From Anastatus disparis (taxonomy: Eukaryota > Arthropoda > Insecta > Hymenoptera > Eupelmidae), in assembly GCA_017163975.1 (NCBI GenBank), contig JAFFSR010000307.1, positions 2,677,001-2,741,000 on the forward strand: DNA of 64,000 nucleotides. Reading direction: 5' to 3'. How positions within the stretch are numbered: the first letter of the stretch is position 1; each line of letters starts with the position of its first letter. A model generated the notes under the pieces. It saw nothing but the letters and a program-made list of their open reading frames with translations, made no database searches and was not told where the DNA came from. The position numbers were made by a program, and so were the translations under genes. This document shows positions 31,660-44,593 of the stretch, in pieces.

Positions 31660-33545
31660 TAGTCCTCATTAGTCATAAGCATCTTTTTGGGTCATATTTT
31701 TTTGGGTCTTATATTTTTTTGGGCTCAATATTTTTTTGGGCCTTATATTTTCTTGCACCCTATATTTTATTGGGCCCAGAATTTTTTTGGTCTCTATATT
31801 TTTTTGGGCTTTATATATTTTTGGGCCTTATATTTTCTTGCACCCTATATTTTTTGGGGCCATTTTTTTTTTTAATTTATATTTTCTTGGATTCTATAAT
31901 TTTTTTGGGTTCTATATTTTATTTAGCTCTATATTTTTCTGGGCCTTATATTTTTTTGGACCCAATATTTTTCTGGGCCCAATATTTTATTGGTCTCTAT
32001 ATTTTTTTAGACTCTATATATTTTGAGCCTTATATTATTTTGGGCCTCATATCTTTTTTTGACTTTATATTTTCTTGGGCTCTATATTTTTTAGGCCCAA
32101 TATTTTTTCGATTCTTATATATTATTGAGCTTTATACTTTTTTAGGACTAATATTTTTTTGGGCCCAATATTTTTTCGAAATTATTATTTTCTTGGGTTT
32201 TATAATTTTTTTGAGTACTATATTTTGTTTAGCTCTAATTTTTTGGGCCTTATATTTTCTTGCGCCCTATATTTTTTTGGGCCAAACATTTTTTTTAAAT
32301 TTATATTTTCTTGGGTTCTATAATTTTTTGGGTCCTATATTTTATTTAGCTCTAAATTCTTTTGGGCTTTATATTTTTTTGGGCTCAATATTTTTCTGGG
32401 CACTATATTTTTTTGGTCTTTATAGTTTTTTGGGCTCTATATTTTTTGGGCTATATGTTTTTTTAGGGCCCATATTTTTTTTGACTTTATATTTTCTTAG
32501 GCTCTATATTTTTTGGGACCAATATATTTTCGATTCTTATATATTATTGGGCTCTATATTTTTTTACGACCAATATTTTGTGGGCCCAATTTTTTTTCGA
32601 AATTAATGTTTTCTTGGGTTTTATAATTTTTTTGGGTTCTATATTTTATTTAGTTCTATTTTTCTGGGCCTTATATTTTTCAGGCCCTACATTTTTTTGA
32701 GTCCTATTTTTATTTGGCCTCATATTCTTTTTGGGCCTTAAATTTTCTTATGCTCTATATTTTTTGGACCCAATATTTTTTCGATTCTTATGATTCCTTG
32801 AGCTCTATATTTTTTTGGACCTAATATTTATTCAATTCTTATATATTCCTGTGCTCTATATTTTTGGGCCCAATATTTTTTTGAAATTTATATTTTCTAA
32901 GATTCTATAATTTTTTTGGGTCCTATATTTTATTTAGTACTATATTTTCCTGGGCCTTATACTTTTCGGGCCCTACTTTTATTTGAGTGCTATTTTCTTT
33001 GAGCCTCATATTGTCTTAGGTTCTAATTTTTTTGAGCCAAATATTTTCTCGATTCTTTTGTATTCTCTGGCTCTATATTTTTTTGAAATTTATATTTTCT
33101 TGGGTTCTATAATTTTTGGGGTCCTATATTTTATTTAGCTCTATTTTTTTCTGAGCCTTATATTTTTTTGGACCTACTTTTTTTCGAGTTCTATTATCTT
33201 TGGGCCTCAATTTGTTGGGCCATTTATTTTTCTGAGCCTTATTGTTTTTTAACTTTTTTTTGGGTTTTCATTTCTTTTAATCTTATATTTTTTGGGCCCA
33301 ATATTTGTCTGATTCTTTTATTTTTTTTATCTCAATATTTTTTTTATTCTTATTTTACTTGAGCTCTATATTTTTTTGATTCTTATATTTTCTTGAGCTC
33401 TATATTTTTTTTGGCCAATATTTCTTTAAATCTTATTTTTTTTCATTCTTATGTATTCTTGGCTCTATATTTTTGTGAGCCCAATATTTTTTGGGTTTCT
33501 TATATTTACTTTGGCTCTATATTTTGAGCTCTACATTCTGCCATA
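31660..33545. repeat. TTTTTTGGGCCYTATA minisatellite, about 1.9 kb
   Basis: Some 55-60 degenerate copies of a unit of about 31-33 bp, TTGGGCCCAATATTTTTTT / TTGGGCTCTATATTTTTTT. A long frame at 31719-32606 and neighbours arise from the repeat (Tyr/Phe/Leu-rich), have no start context, and are not genes. Copy 2b has only about 190 bp of the same array (53970-54160), so length has diverged about tenfold. Confidence 0.85.
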
Positions 33546-36500
33546 ATAAACTGAATTAAACTTAATTTTCAATAATGTTCATACGGCTTCCATGTCGTAT
33601 AATTGGTAATGTTTGCCTGAAATCTCATGATGCAATTATAGTTTCACCACTCAAAGGTTAATTCACATCGCATAAATCTTAAAAAAGACGATCAACTGCT
33701 TCAAAAGCAAATTTTGAAGTCATGGATATTGTATCCCAAATAATTATTTGTGTTTCCTTCGTTTGCTTTCTACAGAATTAGGCTTAACATTATAAGTAGT
33801 AGAATCTGTTATATTTAAGAGGACGTTGCATCTCTCTATCCTTTTCTAATCGAAAAATGTAGGTTTTTGGAAAAACTAGTAGTTATTACTGGAAATCAAT
33901 AGTCGTCCGCAACTCGTACAGTAAAAAACAATATTTTTTCTACTGAGAACAAATTAATTCTCTAGCCTCACTCATGATTTTGTAAGTATTTCAAACTTTT
34001 TTTGAAAACGAAGCATCGAAGTTAATTTCATTATTAATTAATTAATGTATTCCAGCGGCCTCTTAACGGTAGTTTAAATGTTGTATGCACGGTTTTCCCA
34101 TCGACTAATGAATTTGCTGATATATCTGTCCAAGCTACACATGAATAATGTATAGTATGATATTTAAAATCAACTATTAAAACGTTAAGTAAATAACTTT
34201 TTCTACTTCCACCTGGTCCATCTATAAAGATATATTTTTCTTTACTTTGGTTGTTTAAACTTTTTATAGTGATGTTGAATATTTGCCTTCGTTTATCATT
34301 TAAAAAATTTATTTTCATTTCAAATTCATTAAAATTATTATTATTATGATTTAAAATTGTTTGATTATTATCTTCTTCTATAAATGTGCTTATGTTAGGT
34401 AAATTAAAATCATTTGAAGAAAATCCATTGACTTGTAAATTATTTTTAATAACATTCAATGCAAGATTTTCACCTATATTTTTTTCGTATTTAGGATGGT
34501 ATAACTTATCTTTATATTTTTCATATAAATCTCGTGAATTTATAGGATAATGAAAATCGCAAATGAAAGCAAATAATTCATAAAGAATATAAAGGAATTC
34601 TGTTAAAGATGCTTCTTCCAAATATCTATCTCATTCTTCATTTTCATTAATTAATTGTTTTGCTTTAGCTGCCTCATGAAACGAATTGTACATCGCATCA
34701 TCAACAGTACGCGAAGCTTCAAAAGATGTGGCTTCTTTAACATGTAATAGTAATAACCTAATGAAATAACGTTCTCTATCTTTCGGACTTACTAAGTACA
34801 TTCTACTAAGTATTGGTTTTCTTTTGTTTTCTTTTATTCCACTTTTTCAGTTTTTCATCAAATGCATAAAAATTCGGTATGTCTGAATACAAGTGATTTC
34901 GTGCCTAAAATCTTCTCTATTCAATTCAAAAGATGCTGTTAAAAGATGATGCTCCCACATTTTTTTGCATGATTATTTATTCTTTTTCTTCTTTAAAAAA
35001 TACGTTTTGTTGATTTTCTTCATGAACGCTTAGACGTTTTATAGAATGTGAAATAACATGTAAAGGATATTCTCATAACCTGTGCATTACTTGAGGTGGA
35101 CATAAATATCGTGTATAAATGTATTGTTGGGTTTCGTCATATTCATCTTCAACATTTCCGCGATTGACATTTTGAAAAGTGTCTTCATTTTCTGATTAGA
35201 AATCCACATTTACTTGATGTATTTTAATGTATGCACAATCATGACCTTTATAACAGTATTTGAATAAATAGTTAATGCAGTGTACAGTGGAACAAACTTC
35301 TACGTGTATGTGTGCATTAAGTTTGAATAATAAGTGAGGATTATAAGGTACAACAAATCGATTATCTGCGATTCTTTCTGTAAATTTATTTTTGAGAATT
35401 ATTTTGATGCTATTATTTTTACGTTTGTATAGTAAATGGCCATTGGATTTAAATGTTGTTGTATTATTAAATTTTCTTGGATGATTTTTAGTACATTGTT
35501 TCGTATTTTTATCCATACACGGACAATTTATACTTTGCATACCACAGGGACCGCGTATCATAAATTGTTTAATAATATTATATAGATATGGATAATTATC
35601 TTTATTTGGGATTTCTGCACTTATTATTTTATCAACTTTTTCGGGAATATCAAATTTATCATTTTTATCCAAGAGTGAGTGACTAACATATGCATATGCG
35701 GTAATCCTCGTTTTTGAAATTCAATCTTATAACTATATGCAATACATTTTCCTAATATTCCCATTTTTATTACTAAATTTTTGAGATCTTCTACTTTTCG
35801 ATAAAATACTTTTGTTATAATATCTGGTCTATCTATTGCATTTTCATAAATTTTCAAGTTTTCAGTCGTTTCTTTTCAATGTGGATTACAGGTCATAGTT
35901 ACAAAAAGGTCAGGTTTACCACGATAATTTACAAGTGTTATTGAGTCAATGTAATTTTGTTTTAAAAATCGTGGACTTCCTGTAAAGTTTGATGGTAATA
36001 TTATCATTTTTCCAATTTTTAGATAATCTATCTCTTTTTTGTTATGTAAATAGTCCATAACACCTTTGTAACAATCACTTCTTAATACGTTTTGGTTTTT
36101 TCGTATGAAATATAATCTGGAAGTTTCAACTTTTTCAAACGCATCAACAATGAACTGTTGAGATAATTTTCCCAAATTAAGGAATGGATTAATTCATTTC
36201 TAACACTAAATCTATAATTATAAAATTTCAAATTTGAAATATTAGATTTCCCAAATTTATTTTTCATATTTGGCATCCATCCAAAATCACTATTAGGGTG
36301 AGTAAGCGGATATGTCATAGGATCTGTATGTTTGCTAATTGTCGGTATACTAATTGGTTTATTATACTTAGAGTAAATGACAATATCACGTTCAATAGGA
36401 GGAAGATCGTCTTCTCCGACATATACTATTGCAACTTTATTACAGGTAGGTAGATTATATCTATTTTTATTCAAATTATTATTGCTGACAATAGACATAA

Positions 36501-37100
36501 TAACAATTCTTGGAGGACAATAGATTTTGGCACATCATTGTAGTTCTTCTTCTTCTACTTTAATCATCATTTTATAGGCTTTAGCATAAGAATTAATGTC
36601 TCTTATCAAAATATCTTAATTTTTCTATAATGTTAAATTTATATTAAACTTATTCCGTTCAATCGTTGTTATTTCATTATCTTAGATATATAATTTTCCA
36701 TGTTTACGTGCTTCATCTCTATTAGGATGTAACGCATATACATTATGGTAAATTTGTCCACATATTCTAATAACTTGTGGTCCTTTACCCGACAATGTAT
36801 CAAAATTGGCACCAAAATTTGCGAATGCTGAAGCATCATTGTACAACCAGTTGCTAAAAACTTTAATTGTTCTGGGTAAGGAGGATTTTCTAACAATTCT
36901 ACTTTACCTTTATGACAATAATTGGAGAAATCGTTACTTTTAGTATATTCGAAAATAAAATGTTTCGCATCACAATAAACACATGTATTTGTCATGGAAC
37001 CAATGTAATTTTCAGATATGAGAATTTCATCGAAATATATATTTGCTATACAACCAATCAGTTTCGAATGAATTTTTTTAATTTTTTCAATCATTTTTCT
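33546..37100 (-). pseudogene. Helitron 2a Rep-helicase, C-terminal half deleted
   Basis: From the N-terminus: CVYCDAKHFIFE with YCHKGKVELL (about 36940-37000), ATGCTMMLQHSQ, DLPPIERDIVIY, SDFGWMPNMKNKF, then FVTMTCNPH (35876-35900). The HUH motif GLPHMHML lies near 35690, CGMQSINCPC near 35535, and INYLFKYCYKGHD near 35250. Helicase Walker A is GPGGSRKS (34210), with Arg where Gly is usual. A TTAA MITE (33815-34066) interrupts FKLPL|NITD. The sequence then runs to about 33550, where it stops next to the terminal minisatellite; helicase motifs present in copy 2b beyond this point are missing. Frames break at 36500, 35870, 35660, 35190 and 34620. Confidence 0.85.
33815..34066. mobile_element. 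TTAA MITE family C in the helicase gene
   Basis: TTAA at 33815-33818 and 34063-34066 flanks a 244-bp core with short imperfect inverted ends: GAGGACGTTGCATCTC and, reversed, GAGGCCGCTGGAATAC. Removing it with one TTAA rejoins the helicase coding sequence (FKLPL then NITD), exactly as in the uninterrupted copy 2b at about 52075. No ORF. Confidence 0.82.
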
Positions 37101-38540
37101 ACTTTGTCCTTTATTGTTTTATCAATAACTTTGTTCAATACAATATCATGATTGTTATTATAATTATTATTATTGGAATTTTTATTATAATTATTGTCTT
37201 CAATTTTTAATCGTTTACACTTGATAAATGATATCTTTAATTGATAAGAATCATATTTATGTTTTCGCTTTTTTTCATCTATTGGTTTATTTATTGTAGT
37301 ATCATTATTAACATGTTCATTGACATCAATTTCTATTTGTTTACACCTTGTGCGTAATTCTTTTAATTGGTAGCAATCATTTTTTACTCGTGTTTTCTTA
37401 ATAATGTTGGCATTTTCTAATTTTTGATTTTCAATTTGTACTATTCTCTCATATTCATTATATTGTTCATCATAACTTTTTTATAAGTATTTTTTTTGCG
37501 TAATTTTTCTTTTTCAAGCAATTTTCTCAATTTATTAGTATCTCTATTTTCCATTGATTTTATTTTTTATATCTTAATATTTTCAATTTTTTTTATATTC
37601 ATTCAGTTGTTCTTCTTTCATTTTTATGCAAGCTTTTTTCTTACATGTAGCTTCATTTGTACGTATTTGTTTCATTTTATCAGTACCCTTTTTTATCTTT
37701 GATTTCATTTTTGTTATTTTAGTATTTTTTAATTTTTCTTTATATTTATTGGGTTGCTTTTCTTTAATTTTTATATAAGCTTCTTTCTTACCTAAAGCCC
37801 CATTCGCACGTATTTGTTCTAATTAATCAGTGCTCATTGTTTTCTTGAATTTCAATTTTGTTTTCTTAGTATTTTTTAATTTTCCTTCACAGTTTTTCAG
37901 TTGTTCTTCTTTAATTTTTATATAAGCTTCTTTCTTGTGTAAAGCCTCATCTGTACGTATTTGTTGTAATTTATCAGTACTCATTGTTTCCTTGAATTTC
38001 AATTTTGTTGTCTTAGAATTTTTTAATTTTTCTTTATATTTTTCTGGTTATTTTTCTTTAATTTTTATAAAAGCTTCTTTCTTACCTAAAGCCTCATTCG
38101 CACGTATTTGTTCTAATTTATCAGTACTCATAGTTTTCTTGAATTTCAATTTTGTTATCGTAGTATTCTCTAATTTTTCTTCATATTTTTTTGGTTGTTT
38201 TTCTTTAATTTTTATATAAGCTTCTTTCTTGCGTAAAGCCTCATTCGCACGTGTATGTTCCAATTTATCAGTACTCATTGTTTCCTTAAATTGCCATTTT
38301 GTTATCCTAGTATTTTTTAATTTCTGTTTATATTTATTTGGTTGTCTTTTTTTCATTTCCATATAAGCTTTTTCCTTACGTAAAGTTTCTTGAACATGTC
38401 TTAGTTCTAATTTATCATTACTTTTTTTCTTCTTGCATTTTCATAATAATGTCTTTTTTTGAAATTTTTTTATATTTATGTGATTGTTTTGTTACCATTT
38501 TCCGATTAAGAGGAGGTCGAATATATCTGTCCTTTTCTAT
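37100..38540 (-). pseudogene. Helitron 2a N-terminal region with 49-residue coding repeats
   Basis: A Lys/Glu-rich N-terminal extension of the Rep-helicase. Between about 37600 and 38440 the word AAGC(T)TC..TTCTTAC recurs at 37630, 37777, 37924, 38071, 38218 and 38365: six copies at exactly 147 bp, i.e. 49 codons. Each encodes a variant of TMSTDKLEQIRANEALGKKE and AYIKIKEKQPKKYEEKLENT. An open part runs 38048-38362. Copy 2b keeps about two such repeats (48680-48880). Helitrons often carry basic, repetitive N-termini of this kind; the role is unknown. The frame is broken elsewhere. Confidence 0.75.
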
Positions 38541-38552
38541 TTAAAGAATTGA

Positions 38553-38582
38553 TTACATGAGATCTCACGTGAGATCTTATGT
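38553..38582. repeat. Short perfect-core palindrome
   Basis: AGATCTCACGTGAGATCT, extended on both sides with one mismatch, gives a palindrome of about 26-28 bp just outside the Helitron 2a homology limit. It may be a terminal structure or a chance feature. Confidence 0.5.
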
Positions 38583-38589
38583 ATGGACT

Positions 38590-41500
38590 TAGAAAAAATT
38601 TAGCATAAAAATTTTCAATGCAAAATTTTCCTCGAAATTCAATTATAATATTGCATTTAAATATTTTATTGAGAAGAAATATACTCTACAATGCATACAA
38701 ATGACTGTAAGAGTAAAAGTTTATATTATTTTGACATTTTAACACGTTTTTGAGTTTCACCTACTCGATTCAAGGGCAGTATTTCGCAGAAAGTGTAATT
38801 GATAATCTCTTCTCGTGCGGCTTTTCCTGTTACTGAAATTAAAAATTATTAAATATAGAATTATTTATATAATATATAACTCTTTAAAATTACTAATAAT
38901 TAATATTTAAATTCGTGATATTCAAGGATTAAAACGATACATGTTTATCTTCCATATTCCGTTTTAAAATAGTTACTTTTGAGTTCTAAATCAATGATTA
39001 AAAATTTAAAATTGATATATATATATATATAATATGATTTACATTATATTTATCAACTGTTGAAAATCGTTACACAATTTATTGGGTTTTACGTTAACAA
39101 GTATTAATTATATTCAAGTTTTTCGCTCCTAACGTCACTTAGTTGAATTTTCTCTTATTATATTATTATGTGTAAATGACTAATTTTAAGTAAATAAGAA
39201 TTAATTGAATTTTTAGTACTGAATTAATTGAAAATAATTTGATGAAACATAATATAAAAATATATGTACATATGTGCTTAAAGTAAAAAAGCGTATAATT
39301 TATTTCAAATGACTATTTCTCACTCTGCATCCATTAGGAAAACAAAGATAGTACGATATTTCATGTAAATAAACTGAGAACTGGGTACTGAGTTACAACT
39401 ATAATTTCCAGACCTCAATATATGACCATGAATTTGAATTATGGAATTAATTCATAAGTGAAACATGCTTAAAAAAAATTCGTATTGATTTCTAATAAAA
39501 ATATCTTCACAAATGTATTTTATATATATGAAATACGAAATTTGCATAGAAAAAATCATAAGATTAAAATACAACATTTTAGTTAATTTTAAATTCGATT
39601 ATTTCGGAATAAAAAAATAACTATTTGCAATTACTTAACAATCCTCTTTGCATCTAATATAAAAATTTAATGAGATACAAATATTACAAAGTGTATGTAT
39701 CACAAGTAAGGTTTGCATATCATAAATATTATAATTTTTAGAAAATTCTTGATCTTAATAGATTATTAATTTGAAAAATTACATATTTTTTTATTGATGA
39801 CAAGTAACTTTTCAAAAATAGTTAAAATAATACTGTAAATGTCAATCAAATAACATTTTCATCAAAATAAATTTCAACGCTATAATTATTAAAATAAACA
39901 TTTTTATTTAACTACAATCTATTGTAATAATTATTTTTTTAATATATATATATATTAAAAAAATAATAATTTTATTTGATGAACAGTTATATAAATATTA
40001 TATATTTATAATTGTATAGCTAAATTTATTAAGGGAGTTATATTGGTAATAGAATTAACAGACAGATTTTAATGAAATTTAATTTATTGATACATAATAC
40101 ATATAAGATACTGTCATTAAATTTTTGGAAGGCTAGGGTACACAGGAGAAAAGTTATCAAAGATTTTTTTTTCGAGATTTTAACGTGCAGTCTTATGGCG
40201 AAACGCACTTTTGCCAAATACAATTAAGAAATGCAGTTTATTTAACAAAGAGATATTGTTCAAATTTTTTATATAGCATAAAAAATATTTCAAGAAAGTA
40301 TACAATTTCAAAAAATAAGCATTAGGTATCTGTGAGAGTTGTAATAAATAATTATGTAAAGGCGTTTAATGAATTTCGCTTCTCAGACGCCATAACCAAA
40401 GATACGTGGCAACGCTGTAAAAGCAAGATAGGTGCGATGACGCGCGCGCTTTTTAAATTCGAATATTGTAATACATATGGAGTATTAGTGCAAATACTAA
40501 TTTCAGGTTAAAAATGTTATTTGTTTATAAAAGGTTAAGGTGATAATTAGAATAATTAAATATAAATATTTAAATAAAACAACAGATATATTAAATCATT
40601 TGAATATTAATTTATTATAATAACAACCGTCGCTTTTCATAATTTTCTAATCAGTTTTTTACTTAAATAATTTTTAATAACAGTTTTTTACTTAAATAAT
40701 TTATTATCACATTTTTATGACACAATAATCGGCTTAGTAAAAAATTGCAACGTACATAAAAGTTACATTTATAATAAATAACTCAATCGAACAAATTAAA
40801 CATGTATAAAGTAATATAAATAATATTTTTATAGAAAAATAAAATAATATTCAACGTATTCACAAGTTGTATAAAAATAACTTAAACGAATAATTGCATA
40901 ATATAAGTAAAAACATAAATAAATAATATCTGAAAAAAAAGAAAAAGAAAAAAAATATCACGTATACAATACTTATTTTTTAGTATAGAGATTTGGCGAT
41001 TTTTTGGGTAGAGGTTTTTCTTTTTGTTTTTGTGAAATTTTTTCTCCGGACTCGACATAATGATTGTATTAATGTAAGATCGAACAACAACACACTACAG
41101 CCAAACGAACGCGCACGTAACAGCTGTAGTGTTGCAGTGTTGCCACATGTAATATTCATACCTAATGAGTCAAATGAGAACTACGGATAATCTGCTATGA
41201 TTTGTGTAGTAAGGATAGAACTCCCTTAAATTAAAATTGTATTCAGTTATCATTCGGAAAATGAGGTATTTAAATTAGTTTTCATGAAAATATATTATTT
41301 TAAAAGTTACTTGTTAACAATTTTTTATAAATAACATACATTTAACCTTAATTACATTTTCATTTGTACACGTGTTTATATTTAAATGAATTGTGATTTA
41401 TATAAAAATTGTTAGCAATTCATTTCATTGAAGCAATAACATTTTTAATAAGAGAAACATTAATTTTTAAAAAATATCAAATTACCTTATTTGAAAAATT

Positions 41501-41594
41501 ATAATTACATAATATAAAAATATTTTTTTTAATATCGTTTGAACATAAATTTTATGAAATACAATTTAAAAAAATTATTTATTAGATATTAAAT
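38590..41594. other. 3 kb of AT-rich DNA with no gene
   Basis: No supported ORF. Small items: TA runs at 39010-39030, a palindrome of about 45 bp at 39925-39970 (ATTTTTTTAATATATATATA and complement), and a GC-richer patch at 40375-40450 (CTTCTCAGACGCC, GACGCGCGCGC). Confidence 0.5.
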
Positions 41595-41909
41595 TTTTTT
41601 CCATAAAAGGAATGTATTAACTTATAGTATGTCTCGTGATGATTATTTATTTGAATTTTTAAATTATTCCAATCATTGGTTTTCAAGATATTTAAATTTC
41701 TGATTCCAAATAGAAAAATTTTAGTGAATAATATTGGAACCCAAACTTCTCAATAACTAATGAATAGATTTATGTAAAAATTTAACTGAATAATCTTCGT
41801 GATACATACTGTATGTTCATGCATCTATTTATTCAAAATTTTAAAATACAATGGAAATATAATCAATATTTATGGGTGGAAGTGTGCTGTCCATTTTACA
41901 TCTCCTTAA
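41595..41909. mobile_element. TTAA MITE family B, 5'-truncated copy
   Basis: It matches 23745-24045: GGAATGTATTAACTTATAGT at the left, GGAACCCAAACTTCTCAATA inside, and the right end TCCATTTTACATCTCCTTAA (TTAA 41906-41909). The left inverted repeat is missing. No ORF. Confidence 0.7.
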
Positions 41910-42430
41910 ATAATTTATATTTATAAAATTCACATAATATCATATAAAAACTATTAAAATAAGAATCATATATTCAATATAATTGTCAACTATGAATAAA
42001 AAGTTTAAAAAATTAAGTGATAACTTATAAATAGTTATATTATTTTATTGAATACATTTCCAACCTAAATAATTAACTTTATGATAAAACTAAACTTAAT
42101 TAGCATTCAATATCACAAGTTATTTAAAAAATTTACCATTATTCAAAATTATTAAAAAGTTATTTATAAAAAGTATTCCCATATCAAAATTTCAAAATTA
42201 TACCAATTTAATTTTTTATTCTTTACATTAGAGAATCAGTTTTGATGTTGGAATTTTTTTGTGAAATGAAACATATATATATATATATATATTATCTTAT
42301 AGTAAAATATTTTATCACCTTGTATGAAAATTATTTTGTAAAAGTAGAATAATGCTGCGAATAAACAAATAATTATAAGAAAATATTGAAAACTTTAAAT
42401 AACAATAAAAAAGCGTTAGGCTAGAATTAA
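41910..42430. other. AT-rich DNA
   Basis: A TA run at 42272-42290 is the only feature. Confidence 0.5.
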
Positions 42431-42439
42431 TAATGGTTC

Positions 42440-44395
42440 TCACATAGCATGGAAGATTTCACTGAAATATTTCGAATTATTCCACTGGAATATTTCAATG
42501 GAACCTTTCATGCAGATTATTAAAAGTCTTCACGGAATATTTCAAAATATTCCACTGGAATCTTCCATTGATAGCTTCCAGGAATATTTCAGGAATATTT
42601 CAAAGGAATATTCGAAAACTCTTTCGAAATATTCCATGTAATATTCACGAAAGATTTCTGAAATATTTCATAAAATATTCCATGTAATGTTTATGAATAT
42701 TACAGTAAAATATTTCATGGAAGGTTCCAAAAAGATTCCATAAACATTTCGCTAGAAGATTCCGATAGACTTTAAAATCGTACAGCGGATGATTACATAA
42801 ATCTTTCAGAACTAGTCAACTAAATATTCCACAGAAAGATTTAAGTAATCTTCCAGTGGAATATTTCATGAAAGATTTCAGAAAGATTCCATAAACATTT
42901 CACTGGAAGATTTCAAAAAACTTTAAAATCGTACAGCGAAATATTAGATAAATCTTCTATAAATATTCCACGAAACATTTCACAGGAAGATTAAAGTAAT
43001 CTTCCGATGAAATATTTCATGAAAGATTTCAGGAAGATTTCGATAAACATTAAAATCGTACAGCGGAATATTACATAAATCTTTCATAAGTATTCCACGA
43101 AATGTTCCACAGAAATATTTAAGTAACCTTCCAATAGAATATTTTATGAAAGATTTCAGAAAGATTCCATAAACATTTCACTGGAAAATTCCAAAAAACT
43201 TTCAAATCGTACAGTGAAATATAACATAAATCTTCCATAAATAGTCAACGAAATATTCCACAAAAAGATTTAAGTAATCTTCCAGTGGAATATTTCATTA
43301 AAGATTTCAGAAAGATTCCAGAAACATTTTACTGGAAGATTCCTAAAAACTTTTAAATCGTGCAGCGAAATATTACATAAATCTTCCGTAAATATTCCAC
43401 GAAATATTTTACGCAAAGATTACAGTAATCTTCCAGTGGAATATTGCTTAAAAGATTCTAGAATGATTCCATGAAGTTTTCGTTGGAAGATTGCGTGGAA
43501 CGAAACGGGAGGTTTCCAGTGACGCCGATAAGGGGATGTTTGTTAAATGGGAGTTTTATCCCCAAGCGGTTGAAAGATACCTAACTTACTATAAAAGCGA
43601 AAGGGTATCAGCACTTTGATGTGCACAGTCGAAGCGAATATTTAAATGCGATTTTATAACTAAATATTTATGTATGCGTATATGTATTGATGTATAAGTG
43701 TAATGTGTTATTATATAATATATATACCATCCCCTCACAGCATTTCACATTTTCCAAAAATCTTCCAGGAATATTTCATTAAAGATGAGAGATTACTAAA
43801 CCTTCCATTTTTATATTCTTGAAATCTCTCAAGAGTATTCCATGGATTATTCCAATGTAGGAAGAATCAAGGACACACTAATATTACAGGAATATTTCAC
43901 GGAAAATTCCTGAAATATTCCAAATCTTCCGTGCCAATATTCTGTGAATCTTCCATAAATATTCCACGGAATATTTCACGATAGATTTCTAAAATCTTCC
44001 AGAAACATTTCATGGAATATTTCATGAGAAATTCTTTAAATCTTTCGTGCATATTCCATGAAAGATTCTTTAGATCTTTTGTTTATATTCCATGAAAGGT
44101 TCATAAAATGTTTCAAATCTACCGTTCCCATATTCCGGAAATTTTCAATAAATGTTTCAACGGAATATTTCATGAAATATTCCTGCAAGATTCCTGAAAT
44201 ATTTCAATAAAAGATCTGAGATGTCCTAGATCTTTCAATGAAATATTCTTAGAATCTTCCAGCAATATTCCATGGAATATTCCAATGTAGGAAGAATCAA
44301 GGACATACGAATATTACAGGAATATTCCATTGAAGATTCCTAAAATATTTCAAATCTTCGCTGCCAATGTTCCAGGAAGCTTCCATAAATATTTT
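42440..44395. repeat. GGAATATTTCA-based satellite with 151-bp higher-order unit
   Basis: The words GGAATATTTC, GAAAGATT and ATCTTCCA recur throughout. A higher-order unit is marked by CGTACAGCG (or a close variant) at 42779, 42930, 43057, 43208 and 43359, i.e. spacings of 151, 127, 151 and 151 bp. A unique segment (43490-43740) interrupts the array, which then resumes in a less ordered form to 44395. In the second part an AATGTAGGAAGAATCAAGGA block occurs twice, near 43857 and 44284. Confidence 0.8.
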
Positions 44396-44550
44396 ATGCT
44401 GTGTGGATTGTTTATTATCATTTATACATTATTTAAATGTAGATACTGCAAATAACCATAAATAACTGTAAATAAATTAAAGAATACAATTATTAAAAAT
44501 AATTCAAAATAATTTTGATTTTAGTTCTCTTTACAACAAACTTTTTTTAA

Positions 44551-44556
<6 letters not shown>
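44396..44556. other. AT-rich spacer
   Basis: No feature is seen. Confidence 0.4.

Positions 44557-44590
<34 letters not shown>
44557..44590. repeat. TA microsatellite, left
   Basis: A pure TA run abutting the first large palindrome. Confidence 0.95.

Positions 44591-44593
<3 letters not shown>

Noticed and set aside
31687..32606. Long Phe/Leu/Tyr-rich open frames, up to 295 codons, that look like a multi-pass membrane protein
   Set aside because: They arise from the TTTTTTGGGCC minisatellite. All frames of the array give hydrophobic repeats, and unit lengths vary without regard to frame.
40993..41190. 65-codon frame MAIFWVEVFLFVF
   Set aside because: Isolated, AT-rich context, no conserved motif or neighbour to support it.
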